A DNA stretch of 37,567 nucleotides from Bacteroides acidifaciens (lineage in GTDB: Bacteria; Bacteroidota; Bacteroidia; Bacteroidales; Bacteroidaceae), in contig NZ_JANJZR010000042.1 of the NCBI RefSeq assembly GCF_024623065.1, positions 1 through 37,567 of the forward strand. Direction: 5' to 3'. Position 1 is the first letter of the stretch, and each line of letters opens with the position of its first letter. Below are positions 32,773 through 37,567 of the stretch, piece by piece. Below the pieces are notes generated by a model that made no database searches, was not told where the DNA came from, and saw only the letters and a program-made list of their open reading frames with translations. The translations under genes and the position numbers were made by a program.

Positions 32773-32806
32773 AAAACTCGCATAACCTGAAGATTATACG
32801 AGTTTT
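32773..32806 (-). terminator. Terminator of asnS
   Basis: AAAACTCG-ATAA pairs with TTAT-CGAGTTTT around CCTGAAGA. On the minus strand the stem is followed by seven T. It lies about 20 nt after the asnS stop codon. Confidence 0.82.
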
Positions 32807-32825
32807 ACATAAATATACCGAAATA

Positions 32826-34229
32826 TTAGAAATCAGCATTTCTCGGTGTACGCGGGAACGGTATCACGTCACGGATATTCGACATGCCCGTTACGAAAAG
32901 TAACAAACGCTCGAAACCTAGTCCGAAACCAGAGTGAGGACAAGTACCAAACTTACGGGTATCCAGATACCACCACATATCCTTCATCGGGATATGCATT
33001 TCTTCGATACGGGTCATCAGCTTGTTATAGTCGGCTTCACGTTCGGAACCACCGATAATTTCACCAATTTTCGGGAAAAGAACGTCCATGGCACGCACTG
33101 TCTTACCGTCTTCGTTCTGCTTCATATAGAAGGCCTTGATTTCCTTCGGATAATCAGTCAGAATCACCGGACGTTTGAAGTGTTCTTCCACTAAGAAACG
33201 TTCGTGTTCGGAAGCCAAGTCGACGCCCCAATAAACCGGGAATTCAAACTTATGCCCTTTCGCAACAGCTTCTTCAAGAATCTTGATACCGTCTGTATAA
33301 GATAAACGTACGAAATCATCTTTCAATACACCTTGCAGACGTTCAATCAAGCCTTTGTCGAACATATCGTTCAGGAACTTCACATCGTCCGCACAGTTAT
33401 CCAACGCCCATTTCACACAATATTTGATGAACTCTTCTGCCAAGTTCATGTTATCGGTGATGTCGTTGAAAGCCACTTCCGGCTCAATCATCCAGAACTC
33501 TGCCAAGTGGCGGGGAGTGTTGGAATTCTCGGCACGGAACGTAGGACCGAATGTGTAGATAGCTCCCAAAGCAGTAGCTGCCAATTCACCTTCCAGCTGA
33601 CCGGATACGGTCAGACTCGCCTGTTTGCCGAAGAAGTCACTGTCGTAAGAGATAGATCCTTTTTCGTCTTTTTTCAAGTCGTAGAGGTTCATGGTAGTCA
33701 CCTGAAACATCTGTCCGGCACCTTCACAGTCTGATGCGGTAATAATCGGAGTGTGGAAATAGAAGAATCCCTTTTCATGGAAGAACTTGTGAATAGCAAT
33801 CGCCATATTGTGACGGATGCGGAACACTGCACCGAATGTATTGGTGCGGGGACGCAAGTGAGCAATCTCGCGCAAGAATTCCATAGAGTGGCCTTTCTTC
33901 TGTAATGGATATGTATTATCACAAATACCCAGCACTTCGATCTCACGGGCCTGCACTTCCACCTTCTGACCTGAGCCTACCGATTCCACCATTTCACCGT
34001 TCACACTGATACAAGCGCCGGTAGTAATCTGTTTCAGCATCTCTTCGTCAAAATTGGCCAAGTCTACTACAACCTGCAAATTATTTATTGTAGAACCGTC
34101 ATTCAGTGCGATAAAGTTTACTTGTTTGCTACCTCTACGGGTGCGAACCCATCCTTTCACATTGACCATAGCGCCGATATCCGTGCGCTTCAACAGATCA
34201 ACAATTTTTGTTCTACCAATCTTTTCCAT
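32826..34229 (-). CDS. asnS: Asparaginyl-tRNA synthetase
   Basis: A 467-residue cytosolic class IIb synthetase that charges tRNA-Asn. An N-terminal OB anticodon-binding domain ([25 protein letters not shown]) is followed by the catalytic domain. Motif 2 is F231[20 protein letters not shown] and motif 3 is [15 protein letters not shown] (about 434-448). The serine-asparagine-threonine after RAE distinguishes AsnRS from AspRS, and the end [11 protein letters not shown] is typical of AsnRS. It lies 105 nt downstream of the pseudouridine synthase gene on the same strand and ends in its own terminator. Confidence 0.97.
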   Translation of the reverse strand: MEKIGRTKIVDLLKRTDIGAMVNVKGWVRTRRGSKQVNFIALNDGSTINNLQVVVDLANFDEEMLKQITTGACISVNGEMVESVGSGQKVEVQAREIEVLGICDNTYPLQKKGHSMEFLREIAHLRPRTNTFGAVFRIRHNMAIAIHKFFHEKGFFYFHTPIITASDCEGAGQMFQVTTMNLYDLKKDEKGSISYDSDFFGKQASLTVSGQLEGELAATALGAIYTFGPTFRAENSNTPRHLAEFWMIEPEVAFNDITDNMNLAEEFIKYCVKWALDNCADDVKFLNDMFDKGLIERLQGVLKDDFVRLSYTDGIKILEEAVAKGHKFEFPVYWGVDLASEHERFLVEEHFKRPVILTDYPKEIKAFYMKQNEDGKTVRAMDVLFPKIGEIIGGSEREADYNKLMTRIEEMHIPMKDMWWYLDTRKFGTCPHSGFGLGFERLLLFVTGMSNIRDVIPFPRTPRNADF

Positions 34230-34334
34230 TTAACTTTTTCTTTTTAGATACAAGAAGACGAGGTCTCAAATACAGGATGAATTCTTTCCTGCTTTCTTTC
34301 CCCGTCCTCTGTCAAGTTGTTATTTATTGACTTA

Positions 34335-35828
34335 TTACTCAAACGAACCCATGCGGAGGTAGTTTACTTCTGCTTCCGACAGGTAACGCCAGTCTCCGCG
34401 ACGCAGACCTTTTTTGGTCAGTCCGGCGAAGAACACACGGTCGAGTTTTACTACTTTATAACCCAGTGATTCGAAAATACGGCGAACGATACGGTTCTTA
34501 CCGGAGTGAATTTCGATACCTACCTGGTCTTTCTTGAAATCATCTGTATAGCTGATCGCATCTGCATGGATTTCGCCATCTTCCAACTGGATACCTGCTG
34601 CAATCTGCTCCATATCTGCTTTAGTCAGGTTCTTGTCCAGATGAACATGATAAATTTTCTTCTTCAGGAATTTCGGGTGTGTCAGCTTGGAAGCCAGATC
34701 ACCGTCATTCGTCAGTAACAGTACACCAGTCGTGTTACGGTCCAGACGTCCTACCGGATAAATACGTTCGTTGCAAGCGCCTTTCACCAAATCCATTACT
34801 GTACGGCGTTCCTGCGGATCGTCCGATGTAGTAACGGTATCTTTCGGTTTATTCAGCAATACATATACCTTGCGTTCGATGCTTACCGGTTCGTCATGGA
34901 ACTTAACCACATCCGAACGTTTGATCTTCGTACCCAATTCCGTTACCACTTCACCGTTTACAGAAACCACACCTGCTGTGATAAATTCATCAGCCTCACG
35001 ACGGGAGCAAACACCTGCGTTAGCCAGGAACTTATTCAGACGAATCGGTTCATTCGGATCAATGAACTGTTCCTTGTACTCGATCTGTTTCTTCAAGCTA
35101 TACTTAGCGTTCGGATCATAATCGCCGGTACGCGGACGAGGACGATATCCTCCTTGACGATCGTTATTATATCTCGGACGATAACCTCCACCACCGTTGT
35201 TGCTGCGATAGCCGCCACCTTCGCCGCTATTAAAACGGGGACGATACGGACGGTCACCACCTTCACGGTTGTAAGAAGGACGTTGGGGACGGTCATAAGA
35301 ACCACCTTCGCCGTTATTAAAGCGAGGACGGTAAGGACGGTCGCCACCTTCACGGTTGTAGGAAGGACGTTGAGGACGATCGCCATAAGACGGACGTTCA
35401 CCACCTTCGCTGCTATTGAAGCGGGGACGGTAAGGACGGTCACCACCTTCACGGTTGTAAGAAGGACGTTGAGGACGGTCATAAGAACCACCTTCGCGGC
35501 TGTAAGGACGTTGCGGGCGTTCACCTCCTTCATTGTTGACATTAAATCGCGGGCGATACGGACGATCTCCACCTTCACGATTGTAAGAAGGACGTTGGGG
35601 ACGGTCGCCATAAGAGCGGTCACCGTATGAACGCTGCGGGCGTTCACCTCCTTCATTGTTGACATTAAATCGCGGGCGATACGGACGATCCCCGCCTTCA
35701 CGGTTGTAAGAAGGGCGATACGGACGGTCACCACCTTCTCTGTTGTAAGACCTGTTACCATCACGGCCGGCACCTAAATTCTCTTCATTGAAAGAATTTT
35801 CGCGCCATTCTTCGTTTTCTGTGCTCAT
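34335..35828 (-). CDS. RsuA/RluB-family rRNA pseudouridine synthase with repeat-rich N-terminal extension
   Basis: A 497-residue protein. The C-terminal part is a standard RluB/RsuA-type synthase: S4 RNA-binding domain from residue 262 (IRLNKFLANAGVCSRREADEF) and catalytic domain with D363 in VGRLDRNTTGVLLLTNDGDL, then KIYHVHLDK, GKNRIVRRIFESLGYKV and the RGDWRYL end. It converts a uridine in rRNA to pseudouridine; whether in 23S or 16S is not decided here. Residues of about 1-240 are unusual: a disordered arginine/glycine/tyrosine-rich tract with five copies of RPSYNREGGDRPYRPRFN plus variants. Such RGG-like tails bind RNA in other proteins. The gene lies 74 nt after purB. Confidence 0.93.
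   Translation of the reverse strand: MSTENEEWRENSFNEENLGAGRDGNRSYNREGGDRPYRPSYNREGGDRPYRPRFNVNNEGGERPQRSYGDRSYGDRPQRPSYNREGGDRPYRPRFNVNNEGGERPQRPYSREGGSYDRPQRPSYNREGGDRPYRPRFNSSEGGERPSYGDRPQRPSYNREGGDRPYRPRFNNGEGGSYDRPQRPSYNREGGDRPYRPRFNSGEGGGYRSNNGGGGYRPRYNNDRQGGYRPRPRTGDYDPNAKYSLKKQIEYKEQFIDPNEPIRLNKFLANAGVCSRREADEFITAGVVSVNGEVVTELGTKIKRSDVVKFHDEPVSIERKVYVLLNKPKDTVTTSDDPQERRTVMDLVKGACNERIYPVGRLDRNTTGVLLLTNDGDLASKLTHPKFLKKKIYHVHLDKNLTKADMEQIAAGIQLEDGEIHADAISYTDDFKKDQVGIEIHSGKNRIVRRIFESLGYKVVKLDRVFFAGLTKKGLRRGDWRYLSEAEVNYLRMGSFE
35190..35760 (-). repeat. Coding tandem repeats in the pseudouridine synthase gene
   Basis: Near-identical DNA blocks encode five copies of RPSYNREGGDRPYRPRFN, separated by variable linkers such as NNEGGERPQR or GEGGSYDRPQ. 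High DNA identity between copies suggests recent expansion and possible length variation between strains. Long open frames seen antisense or in other frames here are products of the repeat composition. Confidence 0.85.
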
Positions 35829-35902
35829 TTTTTTATTCGAATAAAATTAGACTTTGGCCTCACGGCCTATTAAAAAAACACGTTTATTATATAAGTAAAC
35901 AA

Positions 35903-37249
35903 TTAAAGCCCCGTATAAGTATGGGGAGTAATCGCTCTTAACTCTTTTTTAATATCTTCGCTTACATTCAGTTCCTCGATAAATTCCTTAATAGAACTTT
36001 CTGTAATCGCCTGATTAGTCCGGGTCAAAGCCTTCAAAGCTTCATACGGATGCGGATAAGCCTCACGGCGCAAAATGGTCTGAATAGCTTCTGCTACCAC
36101 GCTCCAGCAATTATCCAAATCACGATAAATAGCCGGTTCGTTCAATAACAGTTTACGCAATCCCTTCAAAGAACTTTGGATGGCAATCACGATATGCCCG
36201 AAAGGTACACCGACATTACGCAACACTGTTGAGTCGGTTAAATCACGCTGCAAACGGGAAACCGGAAGTTTCACAGCCAGATGCTCCAAAATAGAGGTTG
36301 CAATACCCAGGTTACCTTCTGCATTTTCAAAGTCAATCGGATTCACTTTGTGTGGCATGGCGCTTGAACCCACTTCTCCGGCTTTGATTTTCTGCTTGAA
36401 GTACTCCATAGAGATGTACTGCCAAAAGTCACGGTTCATATCTACCATAATGGTATTGATGCGCTTCATAGCATCAAAAACAGCAGAGAGGTTATCATAG
36501 TTCGAAATCTGCGTAGTATATTCCTCGCGCTCCAGTCCCAGTTTTTCCGCTACAAAGCGGTTGCCGAATTGTTTCCAGTCATACTGAGGATAAGCCACGT
36601 GATGCGCATTGTAGTTTCCGGTAGCACCGCCAAACTTAGCGGTAAGCGGGCAGGCTTTCAACATTGCCAACTGGCGTTCCAGACGGTAAACGAATACCAT
36701 CACTTCTTTGCCCAGACGGGTAGGAGAAGCCGGCTGACCGTGAGTTTTAGCAAGCATCGGAATATTAGCCCATTCTGTCGCATACATTTTCAACTGTGCA
36801 ATCAGCTCTTCAATCAACGGGTAATAAACCTGCTCCAATGCCTCTTTGATAGAAAGAGGAACAGACGTATTGTTAATATCCTGAGAAGTCAGTCCGAAGT
36901 GAATAAACTCTTTGTAGTCATCCATTCCGCCCATCTTGTCAAATTCTTCTTTCAGGAAGTATTCTACGGCTTTCACATCGTGGTTAGTTACACTTTCGAT
37001 ATCTTTAATGCGTTGTGCGTCTGCTTCGGAGAAGTTACGGTAGATATTCCGTAAAGTTTCAAACACGCTACTATCGATTCCTTTCAATTGCGGCAAAGGA
37101 AGTTCGCACAAGGTGATAAAATACTCCACCTCTACCTGTACACGGTATTTAATCAGTGCAAATTCAGAGAAATAAGCTGCCAAAGCTTTAGTTTTGCCTC
37201 TATATCGACCATCAATCGGGGATATGGCCGTTAATACATCAAGTTCCAT
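35903..37249 (-). CDS. purB: Adenylosuccinate lyase
   Basis: A 448-residue cytosolic enzyme that releases fumarate twice in purine synthesis (SAICAR to AICAR, adenylosuccinate to AMP). It begins MELDVLTAISPIDGRYRGKT. The superfamily signature GSSAMPHKVNPIDFENAEGN starts at residue 294, and TSQDINNTS and LAKTHGQPASPTRLGKE are also present. I prefer ATG 37249 to the upstream ATG at 37279, because a -7 box (TAATTTTG, 37284-37277) overlaps the latter. It ends 74 nt before the pseudouridine synthase gene, and the two may be co-transcribed. Confidence 0.97.
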   Translation of the reverse strand: MELDVLTAISPIDGRYRGKTKALAAYFSEFALIKYRVQVEVEYFITLCELPLPQLKGIDSSVFETLRNIYRNFSEADAQRIKDIESVTNHDVKAVEYFLKEEFDKMGGMDDYKEFIHFGLTSQDINNTSVPLSIKEALEQVYYPLIEELIAQLKMYATEWANIPMLAKTHGQPASPTRLGKEVMVFVYRLERQLAMLKACPLTAKFGGATGNYNAHHVAYPQYDWKQFGNRFVAEKLGLEREEYTTQISNYDNLSAVFDAMKRINTIMVDMNRDFWQYISMEYFKQKIKAGEVGSSAMPHKVNPIDFENAEGNLGIATSILEHLAVKLPVSRLQRDLTDSTVLRNVGVPFGHIVIAIQSSLKGLRKLLLNEPAIYRDLDNCWSVVAEAIQTILRREAYPHPYEALKALTRTNQAITESSIKEFIEELNVSEDIKKELRAITPHTYTGL

Positions 37250-37276
37250 ACGTTTTCTTAGATAATTATCAGGTTG

Positions 37277-37284
37277 CAAAATTA
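37277..37284 (-). promoter_or_regulatory. -7 element of purB
   Basis: Minus-strand TAATTTTG is an exact TAnnTTTG match. A clear -33 box was not found. It places the transcript start just upstream of ATG 37249. Confidence 0.45.
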
Positions 37285-37345
37285 ACTCTTTTTCCTGAGT
37301 TATAAGGTAAAAGGAGAAAGAAAGTTTGTATAAAAGAGGTAAGAA

Positions 37346-37379
37346 ATAAAAAAAGTCTCACGAATTTCTTCGTAAGACT
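37346..37379 (-). terminator. Terminator of the tRNA-Val genes
   Basis: On the minus strand AGTCTTACGAA pairs with TTCGTGAGACT around GAAA and is followed by seven T. It begins about 10 nt after the tRNA end. Confidence 0.85.
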
Positions 37380-37389
37380 CTTTTTATAG

Positions 37390-37464
37390 TGGGCGTTGAC
37401 GGATTCGAACCGCCGACCCTCTGCTTGTAAGGCAGATGCTCTGAACCAGCTGAGCTAAACGCCC
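37390..37464 (-). tRNA. tRNA-Val (anticodon TAC)
   Basis: The minus strand folds into a full cloverleaf: acceptor GGGCGTT/AACGCCC with discriminator A, D-arm GCTC...GAGC, anticodon stem TCTGC/GCAGA with loop CTTACAA (anticodon TAC), and T-loop TTCGAAT within GGCGG/CCGTC. CCA is not encoded. It reads GTA and related valine codons. Confidence 0.96.
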
Positions 37465-37499
37465 TTGTTAATGAGCCGGAAGTGTCTCTTTTTTTATAG

Positions 37500-37567
37500 T
37501 GGGCGTTGACGGATTCGAACCGCCGACCCTCTGCTTGTAAGGCAGATGCTCTGAACCAGCTGAGCTA
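37500..37567 (-). tRNA. tRNA-Val (anticodon TAC), second copy, cut by window end
   Basis: It is identical to the first copy over all bases from the discriminator position to the window edge. Only the 5' acceptor strand is missing. The 35-nt spacer ends in TTTTTTTATAGT, similar to the sequence flanking the first copy, showing a tandem duplication that includes flanking sequence. Confidence 0.93.

Noticed and set aside
35190..35760. Repeats in the pseudouridine synthase gene as a CRISPR or a separate gene on the plus strand
   Set aside because: The repeats are in frame in a protein with a clear catalytic C terminus. The long open frames on the other strand arise from repeat composition.
35850..35866. 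GGCC-TCAC-GGCC hairpin between purB and the pseudouridine synthase gene as a terminator
   Set aside because: The stem is only about four to five pairs and there is no T-run directly after it on the minus strand.
37261..37270. GATAATTATC palindrome in the purB leader as an operator
   Set aside because: A single 10-bp AT-rich palindrome is expected by chance, and no second copy or known PurR-type match was seen.

Overview
The window looks like a chromosomal segment of a gut-type Bacteroides (Bacteroidales). The evidence is a complete SusC/SusD polysaccharide utilisation locus (PUL) with a hybrid two-component system, many lipoproteins of Bacteroides type, and promoters that repeatedly fit the Bacteroides pattern (TTTG or TTG, about 19 nt, then TAnnTTTG) instead of E. 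coli -35/-10 boxes. Species was not determined.

Layout. (1) 1-4286: a possible gene tail at the left edge, an orphan ExoX-like/OB-like protein (558-1421, +), then a minus-strand group rex > FAH-family hydrolase > ispF > secreted metallophosphoesterase. (2) 4417-4776: a SUI1/YciH-type factor on +, separated by a bidirectional terminator from (3) the minus-strand translation operon rplM-rpsI-rpsB-tsf (7776-4848), which has a strong promoter and two candidate leader RNA structures. (4) 8276-31970: an accessory PUL. On + it has a GH29 fucosidase-like enzyme, susC, susD, heparinase II/III-like lyase 1, a DUF3575 protein, two fimbrillin-like lipoproteins, a strong terminator, lyase 2 (lipoprotein) and a hybrid two-component regulator (HTCS). 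Convergent on - are lyase 3 and a GH88 unsaturated glucuronyl hydrolase. (5) 32195-37567: housekeeping genes on -, namely a DUF4488-like protein, asnS, a repeat-rich rRNA pseudouridine synthase, purB and two tandem tRNA-Val genes, the second cut by the window edge.

How the PUL should work (inference from families): surface SusC/D and probably the fimbrillin-like lipoproteins capture a uronic-acid-containing polysaccharide. The lipoprotein lyase 2 is the best candidate for surface cleavage. Lyases 1 and 3 would continue in the periplasm, GH88 would remove the unsaturated uronic acid the lyases create, and GH29 would remove fucose or a similar sugar. The HTCS would sense an oligosaccharide and activate promoters. 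A shared element (TATCTGTTTTCTAA ... GATAATTA) lies exactly 57 bp upstream of the -7 box of both the GH29 and the susC promoters, and a half-match precedes the lyase 3-GH88 operon; this is my candidate HTCS operator. There are no sulfatases.

The most unusual elements are a four-unit ACTATAGT array with exact 22-bp spacing and two mutually exclusive 19-bp hairpins between lyase 2 and the HTCS gene; fimbria-like genes (one fused to a DUF1566-like domain) in the place where surface glycan-binding proteins normally sit; and an alternative-pairing leader in front of rpsB. All assignments rest on reading the sequence; no database search was run.
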